Source: Streptomyces sp. NBC_00370
Lineage (GTDB): Bacteria > Actinomycetota > Actinomycetes > Streptomycetales > Streptomycetaceae
Reading direction: 5' to 3'
NCBI RefSeq assembly: GCF_036084755.1
Contig: NZ_CP107968.1
Location: forward strand, 5,666,501 to 5,730,500
Length of the DNA stretch: 64,000 bases
In this document: positions 51,142 through 59,200 of the stretch, piece by piece
Numbering within the stretch: position 1 is the stretch's first letter
Layout: each line of letters begins with the position of its first letter
Program-made: the position numbers and the translations under genes
The notes under the pieces: generated by a model
Told to the model about the DNA's origin: nothing
Seen by the model: the letters and a program-made list of their open reading frames with translations, nothing else
Databases searched by the model: none

Positions 51142-52716
51142 ATGACCACGTCGACCGCACCGCCGAACAGACCGGACGGGCCGCCGCCGCCCTCCGACGG
51201 GGCCGAACTGCCGCGCCTCGTCCGTGCGATGGCCGTCATCGAACGCGCGGGCAACGCCCTGCCGCACCCGTTCTGGCTCTTCTGGATACTCTCCGCGATC
51301 CTCGCCGTGGTGAGCGCCGTCCTGGCGGCGGCCGACGTCTCCGTGATCTCGCCGAGCGACCACAAGACGGTCGTCGTCCAGAACCTCCTCAGCGGCGACG
51401 GTCTGGCCATGGCCGTCTCCACCATGATCGAGAACTTCGCCACCTTCCCTCCCATGGCCACCATCGTCGTGGTGATCATGGGCGTCGCCGTGGCCGAACG
51501 CACCGGATTCCTCGACGCGTTGATGCGGGTCAGCGTCTCGCGGGTGCCGGCGTCGTGGGTCGTGTTCGCCGTCGCCTTCGCCGGGACGGTGGCCCATGTC
51601 GCCTCGGCCGCCGCGTACATCATTCTCGTACCGCTGGGCGGGCTGGCCTTCCGGGCCGTCGGGCGCTCGCCGATCCTCGGCATCGTGGTGTCGTACACGG
51701 CCATCGCCTCCGGGTACGACGCGAGCCCGGTGCCGACCCCCAACGACGCGATCTTCGCCGGTATCACCACGGCGGCGGCGAAGATCGTCGGCGGGGACGA
51801 CGCCTATGTCTCGCCGCTGAGCAACTGGTTCTTCAACATCGTCTCGTCGCTGCTGCTGGCGGCGGTCATCACTCTCGTGACGCGGTTCGTGCTCAGCCGC
51901 AGGCCGGACCTGGACGCCGATCCGGACGCCGACCTGGAGGACCTGGGCGCGCTCACCCTCAGCGCCAAGGAGCGCTCGGCGCTGCGCGCGGCCGTCATCA
52001 CGCTGCTCGTGACGCTGGTGGTGCTCGTCGCCGCGATGGTGCCGGCGTCGTCGCCGCTGCGGGGCGAGGGCGGCAGCATCGTCGAATCGCCCTTCCTGGA
52101 CGGGATCGCGGCGGTGGTGGCGTTCGTCTTCGGCCTGGTCGGCACTGTGTACGGGTACCGGTCGGGGTCGATCACCTCGGCGGCCGACGTACCGAAGCTG
52201 ATGGCGCAGGGCATCAGGCAGATGGCTCCGGTGCTGGTGCTGTTCTTCGCTATCGCCCAGTTCCTCGCGTACTTCGACTGGACCCGGATCGGCGATGTGC
52301 TGGCGGTGCGGGCGGCGGAGGCGCTGGAGCGCAGCGGGATGCCGATCGTGCTGGTCTTCCTGCTGATCCTGTTGCTGCTGACGCTGGTCAACGTGATGGT
52401 GACGAGCGGTTCGGCGATGTGGGCGCTGGCGGCGCCCGTCCTGGTGCCGATGCTGATGCTGGTGAGTGTCCCCGCAGAGACGACCCAGGCGCTGTTCCGG
52501 ATCGCGGACTCGGGGTCGACGGCGATCACGCCGATGAGTCCGTACTTCGTGATGGCGCTCGGCTTCCTCCAGCGCTACCGCAAGAGCGCGGGGATCGGCA
52601 CGCTCGCCTCGTACACGCTGCCGCTCGCGGTGGCGATGACGGTGGCGTGGACGGCGCTGTTCCTGATCTGGTGGGCGGTCGGCATCCCGCTGGGGCCGGG
52701 GGCGCCGGTGCGCTGA
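51142..52716 (+). CDS. AbgT family transporter
   Basis: A 524-residue membrane protein with about twelve helices. Family motifs: ERAGNALPHPFWLFWILSAILAV, SASAAYIILVPLGGLAFRAVGRSPILGIVVSYTAIASGYDASPVPTPNDAI, and VLFFAIAQFLAYFDWTRIGDVLAV, with LTPMSPYF-like SPYFVMALGFLQRYRKSAGIGT at the end. AbgT takes up p-aminobenzoyl-glutamate; some family members instead export sulfonamides. A soluble creatininase and a regulator are upstream. ATG with AAGGAG. A tRNA-fMet gene follows 50 bases later. Confidence 0.9.
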   Translation: MTTSTAPPNRPDGPPPPSDGAELPRLVRAMAVIERAGNALPHPFWLFWILSAILAVVSAVLAAADVSVISPSDHKTVVVQNLLSGDGLAMAVSTMIENFATFPPMATIVVVIMGVAVAERTGFLDALMRVSVSRVPASWVVFAVAFAGTVAHVASAAAYIILVPLGGLAFRAVGRSPILGIVVSYTAIASGYDASPVPTPNDAIFAGITTAAAKIVGGDDAYVSPLSNWFFNIVSSLLLAAVITLVTRFVLSRRPDLDADPDADLEDLGALTLSAKERSALRAAVITLLVTLVVLVAAMVPASSPLRGEGGSIVESPFLDGIAAVVAFVFGLVGTVYGYRSGSITSAADVPKLMAQGIRQMAPVLVLFFAIAQFLAYFDWTRIGDVLAVRAAEALERSGMPIVLVFLLILLLLTLVNVMVTSGSAMWALAAPVLVPMLMLVSVPAETTQALFRIADSGSTAITPMSPYFVMALGFLQRYRKSAGIGTLASYTLPLAVAMTVAWTALFLIWWAVGIPLGPGAPVR

Positions 52717-52725
52717 GAACGGCAT

Positions 52726-52754
52726 TTGCTCTGGTCGGCGCCTTGACGTAACGT
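52726..52754 (+). promoter_or_regulatory. Candidate promoter of tRNA-fMet copy 2
   Basis: TTGCTC (52726-52731), a 17-base spacer and TAACGT (52749-52754), with transcription expected near 52761, just before the tRNA. The equivalent region before copy 1 has a TACGGT -10 only. Confidence 0.4.
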
Positions 52755-52766
52755 TCAGTTCAACGG

Positions 52767-52840
52767 CGCGGGGTGGAGCAGCTCGGTAGCTCGCTGGGCT
52801 CATAACCCAGAGGTCGCAGGTTCAAATCCTGTCCCCGCTA
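52767..52840 (+). tRNA. Initiator tRNA-fMet (CAT), copy 2
   Basis: Identical in all 74 bases to the copy at 46068-46141, and the identity runs on for six bases upstream (CAACGG) and two downstream (CT), 82 bases in all. Same initiator marks. CCA not encoded. Confidence 0.97.
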
Positions 52841-52845
52841 CTGAA

Positions 52846-52885
52846 ACGGAAGGCCCGGAACTCGAAAGAGTTCCGGGCCTTCCGT
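52846..52885. terminator. Terminator after tRNA-fMet copy 2
   Basis: An 18-bp perfect stem, 52846-52863 with 52868-52885, capped by a GAAA tetraloop. It also faces the stop of the minus-strand Fur gene at 52924 and may end that transcript. Confidence 0.9.
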
Positions 52886-52923
52886 CATGAGCGTTCCAGG
52901 CATCCGTCATGCACGGCCACGTC

Positions 52924-53340
52924 TCAGGCCGAAGCGCACTCCGGGCAGGTGCCCCGGTAGGTGACCTCCACGTCCGAGACCGTGAAGCCGAAGCGCTCGC
53001 CGCTCGGCAGCTCGGCCAGCGGGTCGCCGGTCGGGTGCACGTCGCGGATCGTGCCGCACGTGGAGCAGACCAGGTGATGGTGGGGGCGGTGCGCGTTCGG
53101 GTCGTAGCGCTTGGCGCGGCGGTCCGTCGACACCTCTATGACCTCACCGAGGGTGACCATCTCGCCCAGGGTGTTGTAGACGGTCGCCCGGGAGATCTCC
53201 GGCAGCCTGGCCACGGCACGCGCGTGCACCTCGTCGGCCGTCAGGTGCACATGGTCGCCGTCGAGGACCTCGGCCACCACGCGCCGCTGCGCCGTCATGC
53301 GCCAGCCGCGTCCGCGAAGTCGTTCCAACAGGTCACTCAT
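52924..53340 (-). CDS. Fur family metalloregulator
   Basis: A 138-residue winged-helix repressor. Helix-turn-helix ISRATVYNTLGEMVTLGEVIEV near 49-70; HHH at 87-89 and the two CxxC pairs C92/C95 and C132/C135 form the metal sites; the structural zinc is held by the four cysteines. Fur, PerR, Nur and Zur share this layout. A perfect palindrome TTGGAC-AAA-GTCCAA lies 67 bases upstream of the ATG and is likely its own operator. I cannot tell which metal it senses. Confidence 0.9.
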   Translation of the reverse strand: MSDLLERLRGRGWRMTAQRRVVAEVLDGDHVHLTADEVHARAVARLPEISRATVYNTLGEMVTLGEVIEVSTDRRAKRYDPNAHRPHHHLVCSTCGTIRDVHPTGDPLAELPSGERFGFTVSDVEVTYRGTCPECASA

Positions 53341-53406
53341 AGGGGCAAGCCTAACAGGGAGGCACCCCAGGTCCCGAACGAGTACGGCTTTGGATGCTTA
53401 CTTGAC

Positions 53407-53421
53407 TTGGACAAAGTCCAA
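53407..53421. promoter_or_regulatory. Fur-type palindromic operator upstream of the Fur gene
   Basis: TTGGAC (53407-53412), AAA, GTCCAA (53416-53421), preceded by CTTGAC, in an A/T-rich patch between the CBS gene stop and the Fur start. The form recalls the actinobacterial Fur/FurA boxes near catalase genes. It suggests autoregulation. Confidence 0.6.
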
Positions 53422-53432
53422 TGTAGGGCGGC

Positions 53433-53831
53433 TCAGCCTGCCAGTACGGGCTGCACCGCGGCCGGGGCCCAGCAGCGGATGATGTCGCGCACGGAGACGA
53501 TGCCGACCGGCTCCCGCTCGTCGAGCACGATCAGATGGCGGAAGCCGCCGTTCGACATGGCCCCGGCCGCCTCCTCCAGCGTCCAGTCCGGCGACGCGAA
53601 GACGACGTCGGTCGTGGTGTGGGAGCATGCCGTCTCGGTGTCCGGGCTCTGGTCCTTGCCGATCGACACGAGAATGTCGCGTTCGGTGAGGATGCCGATC
53701 CCGCAGTCGTCGGTGTCGAGCACCACGGCCGCGCCGACATGGCGCTCGGCCATCAGTCTGGCGGCCTGCCGGAGCGTATGGGTGGGCCCGATGGTCAGAA
53801 CCACCGAGGTCATTGCGTCGCGTACCAGCAT
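53433..53831 (-). CDS. CBS domain protein
   Basis: A 132-residue protein consisting of a tandem pair of CBS domains: MLVRDAMTSVVLTIGPTHTLRQAARLMAERHVGAAVVLD and DIIRCWAPAAVQPVLAG, with GILTERDIL and GIVSVRDII at each domain end. Such pairs bind adenosyl ligands and regulate other proteins. No fused enzyme. ATG with AGGAGG 11 bases upstream. It is upstream of Fur on the same strand. Confidence 0.9.
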   Translation of the reverse strand: MLVRDAMTSVVLTIGPTHTLRQAARLMAERHVGAAVVLDTDDCGIGILTERDILVSIGKDQSPDTETACSHTTTDVVFASPDWTLEEAAGAMSNGGFRHLIVLDEREPVGIVSVRDIIRCWAPAAVQPVLAG

Positions 53832-53977
53832 GGCCGCAGCCACCTCCTGGAGTGGACCGCCTCGTGAGAAAGAATTCACAAGTTCACAAGTAGGGGGACT
53901 CTTAGAGTGACACGCCTACGCGGAGTCAACAAGGGGGCGCACGGAGCAGGAGCGCACGCCCGGCGCCAGCGGCGCTG

Positions 53978-54778
53978 TCAGTAGCGCTGGTTGAGATATC
54001 CGAGCAATTCCTCGTGCAGCACACCGTTGGAAGCCGCCGCGTTGCCGCTGTGCGGACCCGGGCGCCCGTCGAGGCCCGTGAAGTCGCCGCCCGCCTCCTG
54101 TACGACGATCGCGGTGGCCGCCATGTCCCACAGGGACAGCTCCGGCTCCGCGCACATGTCGACCGACCCCTCGGCGACCATCATGTACGGCCAGAAGTCG
54201 CCGTAGCCCCGGGTGCGCCAGCAGGCCCTGGTCAGGTCCAGGAACCCGTCGAGCCGGCCCTGCTCCTCCCAGCCGCTCAGCGACGAGTACGCGAACGACG
54301 CGTCCTTGATCCGCCCGACCTTCGAGACCCGCAGCCGGGTCGCCGACGACAGGCTGCGGCCCGTGTAGGCGCCGCCGCCCTTCGCCGCCCACCAGCGGCG
54401 GCCGAGCGCGGGCGCCGACACCACGCCGACCACCGGCTCGAAGCCGCCCTCGGCGGCCACCATCAGCGAGATCAGCGTCGCCCAGACGGGCACGCCGCGT
54501 ACGTAGTTCTTCGTACCGTCGATCGGGTCGACCACCCAGCGGCGCGGTCCCGTGCCCTCGATGCCGAACTCCTCGCCGAGGATCGCGTCGCGCGGCCTGG
54601 CGCGCTGCAACTGGCCGCGGATCAGCTCCTCCGCCGACTTGTCGGCCTCACTCACCGGAGTCATGTCCGGTTTGGTCTCGACCTTCAGGTCCAGAGCCTT
54701 GAACCGGTCCATCGTCACCGCGTCGGCGGCGTCGGCGAGGACATGGGCGAGGCGCAGATCATCGTGGTAGTCGGGCAT
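53978..54778 (-). CDS. hisN: Histidinol-phosphate phosphatase HisN (inositol monophosphatase family)
   Basis: A 266-residue IMPase-fold phosphatase. Metal sites: GEEFGIEG near 68, the WVVDPIDGTKNYVRGVPVWATLISLM motif near 81-106, and LWDMAATAIVVQEAGGDFT near 218. The Streptomyces homologue at this locus has been shown to be histidinol-phosphate phosphatase, distinct from the his operon. A GTG three codons upstream is also possible (54787). It is divergent from a TetR-type gene. Confidence 0.88.
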   Translation of the reverse strand: MPDYHDDLRLAHVLADAADAVTMDRFKALDLKVETKPDMTPVSEADKSAEELIRGQLQRARPRDAILGEEFGIEGTGPRRWVVDPIDGTKNYVRGVPVWATLISLMVAAEGGFEPVVGVVSAPALGRRWWAAKGGGAYTGRSLSSATRLRVSKVGRIKDASFAYSSLSGWEEQGRLDGFLDLTRACWRTRGYGDFWPYMMVAEGSVDMCAEPELSLWDMAATAIVVQEAGGDFTGLDGRPGPHSGNAAASNGVLHEELLGYLNQRY

Positions 54779-54847
54779 GGTCGTCACAGTATCGACCGGT
54801 CAGGACCCCGGGCCAGCGGGCCCGCCCGAGGGTGGCTGCCGCTGCTC

Positions 54848-54886
54848 TTGACAGTGAGCGACGACGCGTCAACTCTGTGCGCAGAG
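54848..54886 (+). promoter_or_regulatory. Candidate promoter and operator of the TetR gene
   Basis: TTGACA (54848-54853) 17 bases before AACTCT, with a near-perfect palindrome CTCTG-TGCG-CAGAG (54873-54886) over the -10 region, 22 bases before the ATG. It may be the TetR self-operator. Confidence 0.4.
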
Positions 54887-54908
54887 CCGACCGGCCCCGG
54901 AGGCGCTG

Positions 54909-55499
54909 ATGCCTGCTGCGCGTGAAGCCCTGTTGACCGCCGCACTGTCGGCGATCGGCGACCTGCCCTGGACCGCCGTCCGGATGGTCGACGTCGCGTC
55001 GGCCGCCGGAGTCTCCCGGCAGACCCTCTACAACGAGTTCGGCGGCAAGGAAGGGCTGGCCCGCGCGCTGGTGCGCCGCGAGGCCGACCACTATCTGCTC
55101 GGTGTGGAACGGCTGTTGGCGCAGCGCGGCGACGCGGGGGACCGGCTGGTCTCCGTCGCCGAGTGGACCGTCGGCGAGGCCGCTGCCAGACCCGTGCTGC
55201 GCGCGCTGCTCACCGGCTGCTGGGGGGACCGGCTGCCGGCGCCCCGAGCGGCCCGCTCGGCGCCCGCCGATCTGGTGGCGCTGGTACGGGACAGATCGGC
55301 CGCCGCGCTCGACCCCGAACCGCCGGACCACTGCGAGTTGGCGGTACGGCTCGCGCTCGCCCAGGTGGTCGCCCCGGCCGACGAGCCCGTCGGACGGCTC
55401 GTCAGATCGGCGATGGCGGCAGCACCCGTAGCGGACTCCCCAACGGAATCAGCGGCGGAAGCCGTCAGTGCGCCGAGCCCGAGAGCTGCAGACCGATGA
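54909..55499 (+). CDS. TetR family transcriptional regulator
   Basis: A 196-residue repressor. The N-terminal helix-turn-helix is WTAVRMVDVASAAGVSRQTLYNEFGGKEGLARALVRREADHY (residues about 20-62). The C-terminal ligand domain is Ala/Arg-rich and not conserved in sequence. ATG start. Its 3' end overlaps the convergent SMR pump gene by 35 bases, and it may control that pump. Confidence 0.85.
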   Translation: MPAAREALLTAALSAIGDLPWTAVRMVDVASAAGVSRQTLYNEFGGKEGLARALVRREADHYLLGVERLLAQRGDAGDRLVSVAEWTVGEAAARPVLRALLTGCWGDRLPAPRAARSAPADLVALVRDRSAAALDPEPPDHCELAVRLALAQVVAPADEPVGRLVRSAMAAAPVADSPTESAAEAVSAPSPRAADR

Positions 55500-55788
55500 C
55501 CCCTATGATCACGAACGAGATCGAGACCAGCTTGAGCACCGATACGACGTCGTTGAGGAAGATCATTCCGTAGATCGCGGTGCCCGCGGCCCCGATACCG
55601 GTCCACACCGCGTACGCGGGACCGACGTCCAGCTTCTTCAGAGAGAGCGTCAGCAGCCCGAAGCTGCCGAGGGCGAAGCTCGCGAAGGCGATCGTCGGCC
55701 ACAACCGGGTGAAGCCGTGGGACAGTTTGAGACAGACGGCGAAGCCCGTCTCCAGGATTCCGGCGACCACAACCAGCAGCCACGCCAT
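55465..55788 (-). CDS. sugE: SMR family transporter, SugE/Gdx type
   Basis: A 107-residue protein with four membrane helices. The conserved glutamate is in VVVAGILETGFAVCLKLSHGF, where the LETxFAxxLKxxHGF pattern is the mark of the SugE/Gdx guanidinium-exporter branch; AYAVWTGIGAAGTAIYGMIF follows. Members export guanidinium or quaternary ammonium compounds. I looked for a guanidine riboswitch upstream and saw none. ATG with GGGGAGG ten bases upstream. Its 3' end is shared with the TetR gene. Confidence 0.9.
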   Translation of the reverse strand: MAWLLVVVAGILETGFAVCLKLSHGFTRLWPTIAFASFALGSFGLLTLSLKKLDVGPAYAVWTGIGAAGTAIYGMIFLNDVVSVLKLVSISFVIIGVIGLQLSGSAH

Positions 55789-55879
55789 TGTTTCGATGCC
55801 TCCCCGTCGGTGACTGCTTCGTATCGCTTGGGTGCGATTATGCACTTACCAACGTCGGCGGGCCGCAAACGCCGGTCCG

Positions 55880-56890
55880 TCAGTCACCTTCGCGCCGCTC
55901 GCGCGTGGCGAGAAGCCGCCGCAGCGAATAGAGCCTGGCCGGGTCGGCGTGACCCTCCGCCACCCACGCGTCCAACGCACAGTCAGGTTCGTCATGGCTG
56001 CACGCCCGCGGGCAGTTCTCCGTGCCGGGTACGAGGTCGGGGAAGGCGAGCACGATGCGCGAGGGGTCGATGTGGTGCAGCCCGAAGGACCGGATCCCCG
56101 GGGTGTCGATCAGCCAGCCGTCCGCCTTGGCCAGCGGCAGCGCGAGCGCCGATGTCGTGGTGTGCCTGCCGCGCCCCGTCACCGCGTTGACCAGGCCGGT
56201 ACTGCGTTCCCTGTCCTTCGGGACCAGCGCGTTGACCAGGGTCGTCTTGCCGACGCCCGAATGCCCGACGAACGCGGTGACCCGGCCGTCGAGATACTCC
56301 CGCACCTGCTCGGCCGCCTCGCCGGTGGCCAGCTCGTCCCGCCGGGTCACGACGTAGCGGATCCCGAGCGTCCGGTAGATCTCCAGGAGCTCGTCGGGCG
56401 ACTCCAGGTCCGACTTGGTCAGCACCAGCAGCGGTTCGAGCCCCGCGTCGAAGGCGGCGACCAGACAGCGGTCGATCAGCCGGGGGCGCGGCTCGGGGTC
56501 GGCGAGCGCCGTGACCACGGCCAACTGGTCGGCGTTCGCGACGATCACGCGCTCGTACGGGTCGTCGTCGTCGGCCGTGCGCCGCAGCACCGAGGTGCGC
56601 TTCTCGATCCGTACGATCCGCGCCAGCGTGTCCTTCTTGCCCGACAGATCGCCGACGAGACCGACCCGGTCGCCCACGACCGCCGCCTTGCGGCCCAGCT
56701 CGCGCGCCTTCATCGCGAGGACGGGCCGGTCGTCGACGAGACAGGTGAGCCGGCCCCTGTCGACGGTCAGCACCATGCCCTCTGCCGCGTCCTCGTGCTT
56801 GGGGCGGATGTTCGTACGCGGCCGGTTGCCCTTGGGATTGGGGCGCGAGCGGATGTCGTCCTCGTCGGGGTTCTTGCCGTAGCGGCGCAT
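55880..56890 (-). CDS. rsgA: Ribosome small-subunit GTPase RsgA
   Basis: A 336-residue circularly permuted GTPase. An OB-fold N-terminus (DRGRLTCLVDDRPVLAMKARELGRKAAVVGDRVGL) precedes the G4 motif LVLTKSDL, then G1 GHSGVGKTTLVNAL and G3 DTPGIRSFGLHHI, and a C-terminal zinc site (CPRACSHDEPDC). It helps mature the 30S subunit. The N-terminal 40 residues are basic and Arg/Pro-rich. The start is four bases after aroA, so the two are an operon. The ATG is read from RRYGKNPDEDD, the usual N-terminus. Confidence 0.93.
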   Translation of the reverse strand: MRRYGKNPDEDDIRSRPNPKGNRPRTNIRPKHEDAAEGMVLTVDRGRLTCLVDDRPVLAMKARELGRKAAVVGDRVGLVGDLSGKKDTLARIVRIEKRTSVLRRTADDDDPYERVIVANADQLAVVTALADPEPRPRLIDRCLVAAFDAGLEPLLVLTKSDLESPDELLEIYRTLGIRYVVTRRDELATGEAAEQVREYLDGRVTAFVGHSGVGKTTLVNALVPKDRERSTGLVNAVTGRGRHTTTSALALPLAKADGWLIDTPGIRSFGLHHIDPSRIVLAFPDLVPGTENCPRACSHDEPDCALDAWVAEGHADPARLYSLRRLLATRERREGD

Positions 56891-56894
56891 CGCG

Positions 56895-58265
56895 TCAGGC
56901 TCCCGCACCCGCGAGCATGTCGGCCCACATCTGCGGGAAGTCCGGCAGGGTCTTGGCCGTCGTCTCCACGTTCTCGATCTGCACCCCGTCGACCACCAGG
57001 CCGATGATCGACCCCGCCGTCGCCATCCGGTGGTCGTCGTACGTGTGGAAGACGCCGCCGTGCAGCGGGCGCGGCCGGATGTGCAGCCCGTCGGCCGTCT
57101 CCGTGACATCGCCGCCCAGCTCGTTGATCTCCTTGGTGAGCGCGGCCAGCCGGTCCGTCTCGTGGAGCCGCAGATGGGCGACGCCGCGCAGGGTGGACGG
57201 CGAGTCGGCGAGCGCGGCGACGGCGGCGATACCGGGGGTCAGCTCCCCGACCTCGCTCAGGTCGACGTCGATGCCGTGGATCCGTCCGGTGCCGCTGAAG
57301 GTGAGGCTGCTGCCCTCGGTGGTCGCCTCGAAGCGGCACGAGCCACCCATTTCGGTGAAGATCGCGCGCAGCGCGTCCCCGGGCTGCGTGGTGCGCACGG
57401 GCCAGTCGGGGACGGTGACCCGGCCGCCGGTGACCAGCGCGGCGGCGAGGAAGGGCTGCGCGTTGGAGAGATCCGGCTCGACGGTCAGATCGCGGCCCAG
57501 CAGCGCGCTGGGGGAGACCCGCCACACATCGGCCTCACCGCCGGTCTCCGGCTCGTCGACCTGGGCGCCGACCGCGCGCAGCATGTCGACCGTCATCCGG
57601 ATGTGCGGCATCGACGGCAGCGCGGAGCCGACATGCCGCACCTCCACGCCCTGGTTGAACCGGGCCCCCGACAGCAGCAGCGCGGAGACGAACTGCGAGG
57701 AGGCCGAGGCGTCGATCCGTACCGGACCGCCGTCCAGCGCGCCCGCGCCCTGCACCGTCAGCGGCAGGGCGCCACGGCCGTCGTCGTCGATCCGCGCGCC
57801 GAGGACCCGCAGCGCCTCGATGACGGCGCCCAGCGGGCGGACGTACGAGCGGGGGTCGCCGTCGAAGCGGACCGGGCCGTCGGCGAGGGCGGCGACCGGC
57901 GGCAGGAAGCGCATGACCGTGCCGGCGTTGCCGACGTCGACCGTGGCGGGGCCGTGCAGCCCCGCCGGGATCACCCGCCATGCCTCGCCCGTGCTGCCCG
58001 CGGTGCTCGCGGTGCCGGCCCCGCCCGAGCTGGACGAGACGGTCTCCTCGATGCCGACGCCCATCGCGCGCAGCGCGTCCGCCATCAGCAGGGTGTCCCG
58101 GGAGCGCAGCGGCCGGCGCAGCCAGCCGGGCTCGGCGGCCAGCGCGGCGAGGACGAGACCACGGTTGGTGACCGATTTGGAGCCGGGCACGGTGACCGTC
58201 GCTTCGACGGTCCTGCTCGCGTAGGGGGCGGGCCAGAGGGCGGGCTGCACGGAACTCTCGGTCAT
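56895..58265 (-). CDS. aroA: 3-phosphoshikimate 1-carboxyvinyltransferase (EPSP synthase)
   Basis: A 456-residue shikimate-pathway enzyme. Substrate motifs: VTVPGSKSVTNRGLVLAAL at 25-44, VGNAGTVMRFLPPVAALADGPVRFDGD at 111-136, RIDASASSQFVSALLLSGARF, LHETDRLAALTKEINELG and TYDDHRMATAGSIIGL. It transfers enolpyruvyl from PEP to shikimate 3-phosphate. A Ser/Gly/Ala linker at 77-94 is an insertion. The residue corresponding to proline 101 in E. coli is phenylalanine (GTVMRF). ATG start; upstream of rsgA in the same operon. Confidence 0.94.
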   Translation of the reverse strand: MTESSVQPALWPAPYASRTVEATVTVPGSKSVTNRGLVLAALAAEPGWLRRPLRSRDTLLMADALRAMGVGIEETVSSSSGGAGTASTAGSTGEAWRVIPAGLHGPATVDVGNAGTVMRFLPPVAALADGPVRFDGDPRSYVRPLGAVIEALRVLGARIDDDGRGALPLTVQGAGALDGGPVRIDASASSQFVSALLLSGARFNQGVEVRHVGSALPSMPHIRMTVDMLRAVGAQVDEPETGGEADVWRVSPSALLGRDLTVEPDLSNAQPFLAAALVTGGRVTVPDWPVRTTQPGDALRAIFTEMGGSCRFEATTEGSSLTFSGTGRIHGIDVDLSEVGELTPGIAAVAALADSPSTLRGVAHLRLHETDRLAALTKEINELGGDVTETADGLHIRPRPLHGGVFHTYDDHRMATAGSIIGLVVDGVQIENVETTAKTLPDFPQMWADMLAGAGA

Positions 58266-58428
58266 GCCTTCACTTTAGTGGCTGAGGGACGACCCTGATC
58301 CTGATCAAATAACCGGAAACCAGGACGTAACCAGCACGTACTCAGACGTAATCAGCGAGTGCTACGACGGAATCGACGGCCGGGCGCCGCAGAGACCCGC
58401 AAACAGCCGCAAACAGCCGGAGAGCGCC

Positions 58429-59151
58429 TCAGAGCCCGAGCAGCCAGCGTCCGCCGCCGATCAGCGAACAGAGCGAGACGGCGTGGAAGAGGAACAGCCA
58501 CATCGCCGCCGGCGCACCGGTCAGCCGCGCGAGCTGGTCGGCGTCCGAGTCGGCGGCCCCGCCGCGCCGCCGCTTGGACTGGAGCTCGAACGCCGGGCGC
58601 ACCCCGCCCAGCAGCAGGAACCACACGGCCGTGTACGCGAACGCCGCCTGCACCTGCGGTCCGGTCAGCCAGGAGACCAGCAGGAAGGCCGCTCCGGTGA
58701 CGACGACGGTGAAGACCCCGTACGCGTTGCGGATCATCACCAGCATCGCGATCAGCAGGACCGTCGCCAGCCAGAGGAACAGCGTGATGTGGTGCGCGAC
58801 GAGCAGCCAGGCACCGCCGAGTCCCAACAGCGGCGGCGCCGTGTAGCCGGCCGCCGCCGTCAGCACCATCCCCAGCCCGGAGGGCTTGCCCCGGCTGACG
58901 GTCAGCCCCGAGGTGTCCGAGTGCAGCCGGATGCCGTCGAGTCTGCGGCCGGTGACCAGGGCCGTCAGCCCGTGGCCGCCCTCGTGCGCGATGGTCACGG
59001 CGTTACGCGATATTCGCCAGACCTGGTGCGGCACGACGACGGCCAGGGCGAGCACCGCCGTCACGTACACCACCCACTCGTCGGGCGCCGGCTGGCTGCC
59101 GAAGACGCGGTCCCACAGTTCGCCGATCGAGGCGGGGTCGATGCTGGCCAT
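58429..59151 (-). CDS. M50 family membrane metallopeptidase
   Basis: A 240-residue protein with several membrane helices (VVYVTAVLALAVVVPHQVW, VLTAAAGYTAPPLLGLGGAWLLVAHHITLFLWLATVLLIAMLVM) and the zinc HExxH IAHEGGHGLTAL near 54. The family cleaves proteins in the membrane. ATG start with GGAG upstream, divergent from the SRAP gene. The short spacer (49 bases) means their promoters overlap. Confidence 0.85.
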   Translation of the reverse strand: MASIDPASIGELWDRVFGSQPAPDEWVVYVTAVLALAVVVPHQVWRISRNAVTIAHEGGHGLTALVTGRRLDGIRLHSDTSGLTVSRGKPSGLGMVLTAAAGYTAPPLLGLGGAWLLVAHHITLFLWLATVLLIAMLVMIRNAYGVFTVVVTGAAFLLVSWLTGPQVQAAFAYTAVWFLLLGGVRPAFELQSKRRRGGAADSDADQLARLTGAPAAMWLFLFHAVSLCSLIGGGRWLLGL

Positions 59152-59200
59152 TTCTCCGGCGGCTCCTCAACAGGGTTTGCGTCGTGGCAGTCTGGCATCT

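Noticed and set aside
49978..52803. A 941-residue minus-strand open frame opposite the esterase and AbgT genes
   Set aside because: The product is a run of His/Arg/Asp/Gly-rich sequence without family features, while the plus-strand genes show clear signal peptide, catalytic and transport motifs.
46062..52842. The repeated tRNA-fMet sequences as att sites of an integrated element
   Set aside because: No integrase, excisionase or plasmid gene lies between them, and both copies are complete genes with their own terminators. Duplication is a simpler reading.
55789..55879. Guanidine (ykkC-type) riboswitch upstream of the SugE-type gene
   Set aside because: The leader shows no ACGR loop pair or other conserved riboswitch sequence.
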